In this document: positions 11,191 through 20,994 of the stretch, piece after piece
Position numbering within the stretch: the first letter of the stretch is position 1
Layout: every line of letters starts with the position of its first letter
The notes under the pieces: generated by a model
The model's input: only the letters and a program-made list of their open reading frames with translations
What the model was told of the DNA's origin: nothing
The model's database searches: none
Program-made: the position numbers and the translations under genes
Origin: Forficula auricularia
Taxonomy: Eukaryota > Arthropoda > Insecta > Dermaptera > Forficulidae
Assembly: GCA_024734495.1 (NCBI GenBank)
Contig: JALMQS010000153.1
Span: 9,962,080 to 10,026,079 of the forward strand
Length of the DNA stretch: 64,000 bases
Direction of reading: 5' to 3'

Positions 11191-11997
11191 ATGGGATAAA
11201 AAAAGCGGCCAATTCTCAGACTTTACATTTAAAATGAGCCAATTTAGATTTTATAATTTATTTTTTATGGATGATTTTATCATTCTATTCTACAAAGACG
11301 ACTTTTGCAATGTTTAATTTATATGTAATATCCAAAGTGGCTGGATTGTATAATTATGTATGTCACAGAGGTCATTACTCAATTTCAAATTGGTCAATTG
11401 TTACAGAAGTCATTCAATATGCAGGGAAAAGTCCCACCGGCGAGTGTGAATCACGTGCTATAGAGATGTACTAGTATAAACGATAGACTTAGGAATTAAA
11501 AAACATTTGTTCAGGTCCACTTGAGCAGACCATCAACGTAAAGCAAATATTTTTTTTGTTTTAAATATTTTAGAATAAATGTCTATAATAAATCTTTATT
11601 GGTCGGGATACAATCTCACGGGTATTTTCTCTTCGGGGAAAAGAAAGTTTTTACTTTAATTTTATTAGCACTCTTCCGTAAAATAATTATCTTGTATATA
11701 TAGAAAGTGAATTTGAAATAGTAATAATATTAACCATCATTTCATTAAAGCTTATAGACAAAAGTATTATTTCTGTTTAATCATCATGAAAATGGCAATT
11801 TCATTATTGTTAAAGAAATTTAAATGAAATGCAGAATCACTGAAAAGTGTCTTGTTTTTATATTTGAAAAATAAAGAAAAATTTATATTAGATTTCAAAT
11901 TAAATATTTCTATCCGTACTGTAGTTTAGTAGTTAATTCGTTTCGTGATTCTTAAAAGAGCCCTAGTAGCACAATGTTTCAAACTATATAGTAACTC
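11191..11997. other. Intergenic, no gene seen
   Basis: AT-rich. The short plus-strand ORF at 11271-11474 shows no domain and no splice context. No repeat arms found. Confidence 0.45.
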
Positions 11998-12077
11998 ACA
12001 AAGAGAAACAAAGAGGTTGTCCTCTGCTTGATGCAAATAAACATATACACATATATATCAAGATGATATATCTGTTT

Positions 12078-12120
12078 GAGACTATAGTTTCGAAGACTTG
12101 GTCTTCATCATCAGTCTTTC
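12078..12120 (-). ncRNA. Hammerhead-ribozyme-like motif, core intact
   Basis: Minus strand: GACTGATGATGAAGAC, loop CAA, GTCTTC, GAAAC, TATA, GTC. The core CTGATGA is followed by one extra T, then a 6-bp stem II. Stem III would be AC/GT with a TATA loop, or the palindromic CTATAG pairing between two molecules. Confidence 0.7.
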
Positions 12121-12313
12121 TTCAATTATAAATGTTTTTCATGGAGTCAATATCATATGGATATTGAAAACTTGGTGTTCCTTCGTCACTGGAATGCTAG
12201 GAACTAGTAGTCGGATGTCTTTATTAGTTCCTAGCCTTCCAGCAGTGAAGAAAGAACACCAAGTTTTCAATATCCATATGATATTGACTCCATGAAAAAC
12301 ATTTATAATTGAA

Positions 12314-12358
12314 GAAAGACTGATGATGAAGACCAAGTCTTCGAAACTATAGTCTCAA
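12314..12358 (+). ncRNA. Hammerhead-ribozyme-like motif, core intact
   Basis: Identical inverted partner of the motif at 12078-12120. CTGATGA is at 12320-12326, GAAAC at 12342 and GTC at about 12351-12353. Confidence 0.7.
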
Positions 12359-12485
12359 ACAAATAAATAATATATATACAGATATATCATCTTGATATAT
12401 ATGTGTATATGTTTATTTGCATCAAGCAGAGGACAACCTCTTTGTTTCTCTTTGTGATTTTATATTTATATTATATATATATATT

Positions 12486-13440
12486 TAGAGCCTCCTCTCC
12501 ATAGATGAGAGCCGTATTCGAGACAGGGGCGGATTTGGGCCTTGTAGATGGTGAGAAGATGTGGGTGCTTGTAAAATCGCTTGGACCTGAATAAGTAGCC
12601 AATCTTCCTTGCCACAGATTTCGCCACAGAGGAGATGTGTTCATTCCAAGACAGGTCAGATGCGACAGAGACGCCCAACATGGATAGGTTGTCACTCATT
12701 TTCAGAGTATTCGAATCGAAGTTGATATCAGGGAAATTTTTGTTTTCGCATCTAGAAATTAGACAACATTGAGTCTTGTTTGCATTAAAGTTAACTAAAT
12801 TTTGACAGCCCCATTTATTCAGTTTGTCTAGGTCAAGAGTGATTGAGGAGGCAACATCGTTTCGATTATTCGGGAGCGAGGGCTTGCCGTGCAGAGTGCT
12901 ATCGTCGGCGTAACAATGAGTGGGGTTTGACGTTTGATCGATAAGGTCGTTTATATAAATTAGGAAGAGCGTGGGGGAGATTACAGAGCCTTGGGGAACA
13001 CCAGAGTTTGTGGAGAACGATTCAGATGATATTCCATCCACCACAACTTTGATACTACGGTTTGTCAGAAAGTGTTCTATCAATTTGTGAAGTGTTGGTG
13101 TGAATCCAAAGGCTGTCAGTTTGGCAAGAAGATTTTTGTGCCAAACTTGTTCGAAAGATTTTGAGATATCTAGGGCTACAGCGAGGGTTTGTTTTCCGTT
13201 CTCTAGAGTTTTGTTCCAGATGTGGGTGACATAGGTTAAGATGTTGCCTGTGGAACGATTTTGTCTAAATCCATATTGCCTATCGTGAATTAATTTATTA
13301 TTTTCTAAGTGACGAAGGACGTGTTGGTTTATAACCATTTCCATTATTTTGGAAAGAACAGAGGTGATCGCGATAGGTCTGTAATTAGAGATTTGTGAAA
13401 AGTCACCTTTTTTAGGAATAGGTATATAATAGGCATATAA
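12486..13440 (-). pseudogene. LINE (Jockey/CR1-like) reverse transcriptase domain, truncated
   Basis: The minus-strand reading frame is open over at least 292 codons and extends upstream to about 13434 with YIPIPKKGDFSQISNYRPIA. RT blocks are in order: NYRPIAITSVLSKIME, YGFRQNRSTGNIL, ALDISKSFEQVWHKNLLAKL, SGVPQGSVISPTLFLIYIND, the catalytic YADD (in THCYADDSTLHGK), then LSMLGVSVASDLSWNEHIS and RPCLEYGSHLW. This is polymerase palm and thumb. The APE endonuclease upstream and the C-terminus downstream are missing, and the sequence stops at a TA repeat at 12486. The intact catalytic box makes it the best-preserved of three copies (also 8477-9423 and 53257-53800), but without promoter, endonuclease or 3' tail it cannot move on its own. 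Confidence 0.9.
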
Positions 13441-13736
13441 TATGGGATCAGGAAAAATGTATCAATCAAAATTGGGTCGCGAATGAAAAATGTTTAAAAA
13501 GGGCTACTCTAGCTTAAAAATTTATATATTAATATTTTATACAGAGTTAAAAGAGTATATTTTCGTTTGAATGTCTCTAAAAAAAAGTACTTTTGTATAA
13601 TGTGTAACCCTCTCTTGGAAGGGTAGTTGATGATAAGGGGGGACCCTTATCAACTTGATTGAGAATTTCTAGAAAAAATAAATATTATTATTTTTTTTTC
13701 ATCATTCTCGTCCATATTTTATTAAATATTTTAAAA
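13441..13736. other. Intergenic, no gene seen
   Basis: AT-rich spacer with no ORF or repeat arm noted. Confidence 0.45.
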
Positions 13737-14035
13737 TCGCAAGGAAGTGGACAAAAAATCAAACAACAGAGTTAGTTATTTAATTTACCAGACGTTTCGT
13801 CACTTTATTGAGACTTCATCAGTTCAATCATCATTCAATTTAACTCTTTGTCTCTCAACTATATAAGACAGCCGGTAACGAACATTTTCCATTAAAACAT
13901 AATTAAAACATTTTAAAAACAATATTAGATTGTCTAGTCTTCACAATAAAGTGACGAAACGTCTGGTAAATTAAATAACTAACTCTGTTGTTTGATTTTT
14001 TGTCCACTTCCCTGCGATTTTAAAATATTTAATAA
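13737..14035. mobile_element. Foldback element with hammerhead motif
   Basis: Left arm 13737-13830 (AAAATCGCAAGGAAGTGGAC, then CAGACGTTTCGTCACTTTAT) is inverted at 13945-14035. The left copy keeps a complete hammerhead core; the right copy keeps GACGAAACGTCTGG but has lost CTGATGA. The ends resemble those of the 5150 and 27512 elements. Confidence 0.8.
13784..13830 (-). ncRNA. Hammerhead-ribozyme-like motif, core intact
   Basis: Minus strand: AACTGATGA, extra A, GTC, loop TCAATAAAGT, GAC, GAAAC, GTC, TGG. Stem II is short (GTC/GAC). Stem I pairing is weak in this copy. Confidence 0.6.
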
Positions 14036-14067
14036 AATATTAATTTTCAAAAATAATTTAGAAAAAA

Positions 14068-15058
14068 AAAACGACTTTAAAAAAATTAAATGCAACAAAT
14101 AAAATACACTAAAAGGTATAAAATAATTATTATCTTATTTAGTTACAACTAAACGACGAAATATTAACATGAAATTACTTTTTGAAGTCGGTGCCAAACA
14201 TATACATTTTATGAATCGCACTCGACGGATCTTACTTAGTACGTTTGGCGGGTACGCTCGCTTATAGGTATAGTTTGTTTGGCACCGACTTCAAAAAGTA
14301 ATTTCATGTTAATATTTCGTCGTTTAGTTGTAACTAAATAAGATAATAATTATTTTATACCTTTTAGTGTATTTTATTTGTTGCATTTAATTTTTTTGAA
14401 GTCGGTTTTATTTTTCTATTAAAAATTATTTTTATTTTTCTCTTTTTAGTGATGTTATTAATAGTGATCATATCATCAGAATTTGACCAAATTAATATGG
14501 CACCATCCCTAAGTTACCCCCTTTCCAATAAAAAAAAGAATCATCGAAATCGGTTCATAAACATAGAAGTTAGGCCTGAACAAACCTAACAAAAAAGGTC
14601 TTCTTCTTCTTCGAGTGCCATACCCGAAACGGGTGTCAGCTCCTCTCCACATATACCTGTGCTGAGTGTGTTTAGTTGTTTTACACAGATATACGGGACC
14701 TACTTTTTAACGCCGGTTCCGAACGGCTAATTTGGAGAGGTTACTAGGCAATTATACTCTTGGTGGGTTGCCATTACTTTCCAAGAGGAGGCGACTGCAA
14801 ATATCTATCTGCCGAGACTCGTTCTCGAGTCAGTGATCTTCGAGTCAGCGACCCAACACTCTAGCCAGTGACCCACAGTCGCCTCGTAAAAAGGTTAATA
14901 TCAGCGAAAAAAAATGGGACCAATCGGAAGCTAGACTGAACCCAATGCAAAAAAAAATTTCAAAATGGTTCACAATTGACGAAGATATGAGGTAACATAG
15001 ACACAAAAAAAAAATCAGTCGATTTGAGAACCTCTCCTTTTTTGAAGTCGATTAAAAA
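14068..15058 (+). mobile_element. Family B element with a SINE-like insertion
   Basis: The inner foldback spans 14070-14408; its loop reads GAATCGCACTCGACGGATCT, the inverse orientation to the copy at 5937. The outer part runs from 14408 to TTTTTTGAAGTCGATTAAAAA at 15058 and is split by the insertion at 14600-14890. Confidence 0.75.
14600..14890 (-). mobile_element. SINE-like insertion in family B
   Basis: The segment is bounded by AAAAAGGTC on the left and AAAAAGGTT on the right, an 8-bp duplication of the B sequence. On the minus strand it ends in (GAA)4, a microsatellite tail as many SINEs have. It is GC-richer than its surroundings and has internal pairing (GACTCGAGAACGAGTC). I see no good A and B boxes, so the SINE class is a guess. 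Confidence 0.55.
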
Positions 15059-15612
15059 GAGTAGGTATATTTTTGTTTGAATATCTCCCATGTTCTGCTC
15101 TAGAATCTTTTATTTCCCTTCTCTTTATCCTTGGACATTAAAAACAAGCTGATCCTTTCAAGAGGAAGCTCTATGGTAACTAAGCCTATTATTAAGATTA
15201 CCTTGTAAGCCTAGCCACTTTCATTGAGTTCCTCTTTCAGTCATTCAGCCTGTATTAATCGGCAGCCTCGAAGAGAAAGTGATTGCGAGAGCCAGGGGTT
15301 ATGTCACGTACACTTGAAGCCAATGCACTCACTCATCAAGTTCTAGGAAGTAGGAGGTAGAGGTGTGTGTGTGTGTGTGTGCTCAATCTCAAGACCATAT
15401 ACCAAAGCAGACCTTTCGCAAAATATAGCAAATATATTTTACCAATCTTTTTCAATATTTATATAACATTGTAATCTTTGTCGATCTTAGTTTTCTGTTT
15501 TTTTAACTTCAACAAACATAGATAGAGAACTAAGGTGTTCTGAAATCGAATTCAGAAAAATGAATAAAAAATTCACATATAGTACATTATACTATACACA
15601 CTAGGGTGTTTC
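15059..15612. other. Intergenic with a (GT)n microsatellite
   Basis: Single-copy-looking sequence containing a (GT)9-10 run at 15363-15381. No gene or repeat arm seen. Confidence 0.5.
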
Positions 15613-16986
15613 ATTTTTAACCGACTTCAAAAAAGGAGGAGGTTCTCTATTCGATTGAATTTTTTTTTTTTTTTTTTTTTTTTTTGTGCCTATGTTACCT
15701 CATATCTCCGCCAATTGTCAACCGATTTTGAAAATTTTTTTGGCATTGGTTCCAGTCTAGCTTCCGATTGGTCCCATTTTTTTTTCGATTTTTTTTCATA
15801 GGTATTAGACCTTTTTTATTAGGTTTGTTTAGACCTAACCTCTTTGTTTATGAACCGATTTCGATGGTTCTTTTTTTATCCGAAAGGGGGTGTCTTAGGG
15901 ATGGTGTCATATTAATTTGGTCAAGTTCTGATGATATAATCACTATTAATAACATCACTAAAAAGAGAAAAATAAAAATTTTATGAAAAAAATAAAAACC
16001 GACTTCAAAAAATTAAATGCAACAAATATAAAAATACACTAAAAGGTATAAAATAATTATTATCTTATTTAGTTACAACTAAACGACGAAATATTAACAC
16101 GAAATTACTTTTAAAGTCGGTGCCAAACAAACTATACCTATAAGCGAGCGTACTCGCCAAACGTACTTAAGTAAGATCCGTCGAGTGCGATTCATAAAGG
16201 TATATGTTTGGCACCGACTTCAAAAAGTAATTTCGTGTTAATATTTCGTCGTTTAGTTGTAACTAAATAAGATAATAATTATTTTATACCTTTTAGTGTA
16301 TTTTTATATTTGTTGCACTTAATTTTTGAAGTCGCTTCAAAAAATTAAGTGCAACAAATATAAAAAATACACTAAAAGGTATAAAATAATTATTATCTTA
16401 TTTAGTTACAACTAAACGACGAAATATTAACACGAAATTACTTTTTAAAGTCGGTGCCAAACAAACTATACCTATAAGCGAGCGTACCCGCCAAACGTAC
16501 TAAGTAAGATCCGTCGAGTGCGATTCATAAAGGTATATGTTTGGCACCAACTTCAAAAAGTAATTTCGTGTTAATATTTCGTCGTTTAGTTGTAACTAAA
16601 TAAGATAATAATTATTTTATACCTTTTAGTGTATTTTTATATTTGTTGCACTTAATTTTTGAAGTCGGTTTTTATTTTTTTCTTAAAAATTTTTATTTTT
16701 CTCTTTTAGTGATGTTATTAATAGTGATTATATCATCAGAACTTGACCAAATTAATATGACACCATCCCTAAGACACCCCTTTCGGATAAAAAAAGAACC
16801 ATCGAAATCGGTTCATAAACAAAGAGGTTAGGTCTAAACAAACCTAAACAAACCTAATAAAAAGGTCTAATACCTATGAAAAAAATCGAAAAAAAATGGG
16901 ACCAATCGGAAGCTAGACTGGACCCAATGCAAAAAAAATTTTCAAAATCGGTTGACAATTGGCGGAGATATGAGGTAACATAGGCA

Positions 16987-17024
<38 letters not shown>

Positions 17025-17069
17025 CAATCGAATAGAGAACCTCCTCCTTTTTTGAAGTCGGTTAAAAAG
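15613..17069. repeat. 1.45-kb palindrome of two family B elements
   Basis: The left half starts TTTTTAACCGACTTCAAAAA and the right half ends with its inverse near 17069; the symmetry centre is at about 16335 (GAAGTCGCTTC). Each half holds an outer arm and a complete inner foldback (16005-16333 and 16333-16672), so it is a palindrome of palindromes. A T-run of about 26 at 15659-15685 is mirrored by an A-run of about 35 near 16988-17022. Confidence 0.8.
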
Positions 17070-18207
17070 AGAAAAATAAAAATTTTAAGAAAAAAATAAA
17101 AACCGACTTCAAAAAATTAAATGCAACAAATATAAAAATACACTATAAAAATTTTTAAGAAAAAAATAAAAACCGACTTCAAAAATTAAGTGCAACAAAT
17201 ATAAAAATACACTAAAAGGTATAAAATAATTATTATCTTATTTAGTTACAACTAAACGACGAAATATTAACACGAAATTACTTTTTAAAGTCGGTGCCAA
17301 ACAAACTATACCTATAAGCGAGCGTACCAGCCAAACGTACTAAGTAAGATCCGTCGAGAGCGATTCATAAAAGGTATATGTTTGGCACCAACTTCAAAAA
17401 GTAATTTCGTGTTAATATTTCGTCGTTTAGTTGTAACTAAATAAGATAATAATTATTTTATACCTTTTAGTGTATTTTTATATTTGTTGCACTTAATTTT
17501 TTGAAGTCGGTTTTTATTTTTTTCTTAAAAACTTTTATTTTTCTCTTTTTAGTGATGTTATTAATAGTGATTATATCATCAGAACTTGACCAAATTAATA
17601 TGACACCATCCCTAAGACACCCCCTTTCGGATAAAAAAAGAACCATCGAAATCGGTTCATAAACAAAGAGGTTAGGTCTAAACAAACCTAAACAAACCTA
17701 ATAAAAAAGGTCTAATACCTATGAAAAAAATCGAAAAAAAAATGGGACCAATCGGAAGCTAGACTGGACCCAATGCAAAAAAATTTTCAAAATCGGTTGA
17801 CAATTGGCGGAGATATGAGGTAACATAGGCACAAAAAAAAAAAAAAAAAAAAAAAATTCAATCGAATAGAGAACCTCCTCCTTTTTTGAAGTCGGTTAAA
17901 AAGGTATAAAATAATTATTATCTTATTTAGTTACAACTAAACGACGTAGATAACACGAAATTACTTTTTGAAGTTGGTGCCAAACATATGCCTTTTATGA
18001 ATCGCACTCGACGGATCTTACTTAGTACGTTTGGCGGGTACGCTCGCTTATAGGTATAGTTTGTTTGGCACCGACTTTAAAAAGTAATTTCGTGTTAATA
18101 TTTCGTCGTTTAGTTGTAACTAAATAAGATAATAATTATTTTATACCTTTTAGTGTATTTTTATATTTGTTGCATTTAATTTTTTGAAGTCGGTTTTTAT
18201 TTTTTTC
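17070..18207 (+). repeat. Further tandem family B copies
   Basis: One B copy spans 17100-17903, including a short duplication of its own left end at 17100-17180. It is followed by an inner foldback copy at 17903-18207 whose loop is in the opposite orientation (GAATCGCACTCGACGGATCT). Short ORFs, e.g. 17467-17685, recur in every B copy because the DNA is repeated, not because they are constrained. Confidence 0.7.
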
Positions 18208-18555
18208 TGTCCAAGTTGAGAAACTGATAATTTAGAGAAAAACAAAATATTCCTGCTGGAAAAAAAAATTAGGTCAAATAGGGGGTTCGGCTTTAATTCA
18301 AGATAAGGCCATATTCAGGTCTAATGAGAATATTTGCAAACTCAATACATTTGTTAATCAATTAAAATGGCCTTAATTAAAGCTGAAACGTTATCCATAA
18401 TTGGGTGTTTTTTATTCAACAGAGGCTTCCTTTACTGGCTGAATTCTTTTCTTTTATAATTTATAAATTTTAGACACTCTCCTTCATCAATGTCAATTAG
18501 GGACTTAGCTCATCGAAAAATACGAATTTATTTTCGGTTTCAACTTGATATTTCG
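18208..18555. other. Intergenic, no gene seen
   Basis: Contains TGAAACGTTATCC at 18385, a faint echo of the hammerhead repeat tails, but with no CTGANGA upstream. Nothing else is supportable. Confidence 0.4.
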
Positions 18556-19030
18556 GTATTGAAATTATTTTTGAAAAAATGACCTCAGGCTTTTTAGGGT
18601 ATAAAATTTGCTACAAAAAAGTTTATTAGACTCAAGTGTACCTACCTATAAGACCAATAAATCTCAAGTTACAGAGAACATTAAATTTCAACTTTAATAA
18701 AAATTGGCATAAAATGGCCTGTAATTCTGAATTTATTGATTTTTGCACAAAAAATTTTAATGAAAATTTTGTAGAATTACACACACAAATTCACAATTTA
18801 AATCGAACAAAAGTAACTTTTAAGTTTATTAGGAATTATAAGGTTCTTAAATTTTTTATATCTAAAATTATTTATTTAAATACAATATATTATAGTTTAC
18901 ATTTGATGCTCTTTAACTTGATAATTATTGGTCGTACATACTTGAGTCTAATAAACGTTATTGTAGCAAATTTTATCCACTACAAAACCTCAATGGTCAT
19001 TTGTTTCAAAAAAAATTTTAAATACTAAAA
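18556..19030. mobile_element. Inverted-repeat element of about 475 bp
   Basis: The left arm at about 18556-18690 (TGACCTCAGGCTTTTTAGGG, AGTTTATTAGACTCAAGTG) is inverted in the right arm at 18900-19030. A diverged single arm recurs at 27190-27335. The plus-strand 130-codon ORF at 18636-19028 runs through both arms and is judged non-coding. Confidence 0.7.
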
Positions 19031-19734
19031 AATATTATTTATTATATTATTTTAGTTGTTGCATTTAATTTTTTTGAAGTCGGGTTTTTTTCCAAAAAAA
19101 TTATTTTTATTTAATTTGAAGTTGAACCATGATAATTATCATATTCAATTAAAACAACTTTCAAAAACAAAGAAAAAATTATACACTTATCCCTCTATTC
19201 ACGTTTTTGATAATTTTTTTTTTTATTTTAATCTGAAGAAGAAATTCTATGGAAAGTAATCTCGTCAATAAATATAGGGGTGCGTCATTTAATCTTAATA
19301 CCTACTTAATGGATAATGAACTTCCTCTTGTATACAATATTATCAAGTTATCTGAAAATCAATCTCTTTTTATAAATAATTAGGTCCTTGATATGATTAT
19401 GTCATTAATTAATAACACAATTAAGCTGATAACTTGAACTTCATTTGAAGATTTAGTTTTTGGAATTGAGATAAAACATGATCTAAATACAAATTTCTAG
19501 ACTTATTATTATATGATCATATCGATATCTCTTTGCTTGAAATAATAAAGACTAAAGAAAAAAATAAAGAATAAACCGAATCTAAGATATTATTGTAATC
19601 AAAAAGGAAATTACAGTTTCGTAAAAACGATCGAATGTTCAACAATTCTCATTAAAAGAACGAGAATAAAAAGGGTTTCGTTTTACGTTAATAGAGAACC
19701 TTGAAAAGTAACTGAAAAATTTACAATTACACTG
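19031..19734. other. Intergenic, with a family B end
   Basis: Positions 19050-19090 are a stray B inner-arm end (GTTGCATTTAATTTTTTTGA, AGTCGG). The rest is AT-rich without features. Confidence 0.45.
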
Positions 19735-20360
19735 TTCGAAAAAAATTTCCCCGTAAACATAACAATGGATTCCAGTAGAGTTTTTTACACTGGTTATCAT
19801 GAAATTTCCCGATTTTGTACAACACGTCAGAGTTTTGAGATATTATCAGACAAAATGACGAAAAAGGCCATATTTTGACTTATTTTCGAGTCCCATTAAA
19901 TATTAATCAGCAATATTTGAAATCAAAATATTTCGTTGACGTAATAGAAAACAGCTTCCTCTTTGATTTTCAAATTACCACTTGTGTTTAGGTCAATTAT
20001 AACTCGAGTTATAATTAAAAAACTAAAACTACGTGATTATAAAGCATAATAAACATAGATAAATATAGGGTCTTAGATTTATAGTTATAACTCGAGTTCT
20101 AATTGAGCTACAAACAAGTGGTAATTTGAAAATCAAAGAGGAAGCTGTTTTCTATTAGGTCAACAAAATATTGCTGTTTAATATCTAATGGGACTCGAAA
20201 ATAGGTCAAAATGGCCTTTTTCGTCATTTTGACCCACAATATCTCAAAACTCTGACCTGTTGTAAAAAATCGGGAAATTGCATTGATAACCAGCCGTAGA
20301 AAGCTCTACTGGAATCCATTGTTAGTTTTACAGGGAGAAATTTTTGTCCAATTTTGTCGA
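19735..20360. mobile_element. Foldback element with arms of about 280 bp
   Basis: Left arm 19735-20015 (AAAATTTCCCCGTAAAC, AACAATGGATTCCAGTAGAG) and right arm 20070-20358 are inverted with modest divergence. Matching blocks include AATTACCACTTGTGTTT / CAAACAAGTGGTAATT and TATAACTCGAGTT on both sides of a 50-bp centre. It is non-coding; the target duplication is uncertain. Confidence 0.8.
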
Positions 20361-20994
20361 TCAGTTTTATCACACTTGAAAGTCTCTACACCTAGCTATC
20401 AACATATTCGATTCCAGTAAAAATATGAGAAAGTGGTAAATGCACTAACTTAATAAAGCACCTACTTCCCTTAGATTACGCGAATATGTAAATCATATTT
20501 TTTATTCTCAAATGAGTTATATAACTTTAAAAGGTTATAGTAATTTAATATATTTTTATTTCTAACTTTAATAGTACAAAACAATTAATATCTTATTATA
20601 TTAAACGAGCAATGTTTATATATATAATATATACGGTCGGGTTCTCGAAAACGGCTCTAACAATTTGGATGAAATTCACGGGTTAGGAGGGTTTTGTGTT
20701 GGACATTTTAACTGTCACGGTCTCATCTTCGGCTAAGTTGTTTTTGATGGGTTTTTTGTTAATTAAAATAATTATTCACAGGTGGTTGTCTCGATAAAAA
20801 TGTTTATTTACATTTTTATTCAATTTCCTTTTAATAAATAATTGGTTTTTTAATTTTATATCCCACAATAAGATTATTACAATTATTATTATATATTAAA
20901 AATTGGGCAATTTAATTGATTAAAAATCGATTTTTAAATCCCACAAATATTAATTTGACAATTTAATTGATGAACTCAAAAATTGTTATTTAAT

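Larger units (their letters stand above)
11998..12457. mobile_element. Foldback element with two mirror hammerhead motifs
   Basis: Arms of about 200 bp run from ACAAAGAGAAACAAAGAGG on the left to its inverse at 12430-12457, meeting near 12215. Both arms carry CCTCTGCTTGATGCAAATAA and a hammerhead motif. Related elements lie at 31292-31957 and 37045-37460, and fragments at 1497-1590. Confidence 0.85.

Noticed and set aside
12098..12336. Two near-identical 65-codon ORFs on opposite strands
   Set aside because: They are the two arms of the same palindrome read in mirror image.
15768..15986. 72-codon ORF recurring at 17467 and 61604 as a conserved protein
   Set aside because: It recurs because family B DNA recurs; differences between copies do not favour synonymous sites as far as can be seen by eye.
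18385..18400. Hammerhead at TGAAACGTTATCC
   Set aside because: No CTGANGA core or helix II upstream.
18636..19028. 130-codon plus-strand ORF as a gene
   Set aside because: It runs through both arms of an inverted-repeat element, the translation is low-complexity, and one arm recurs at 27190 without the ORF.
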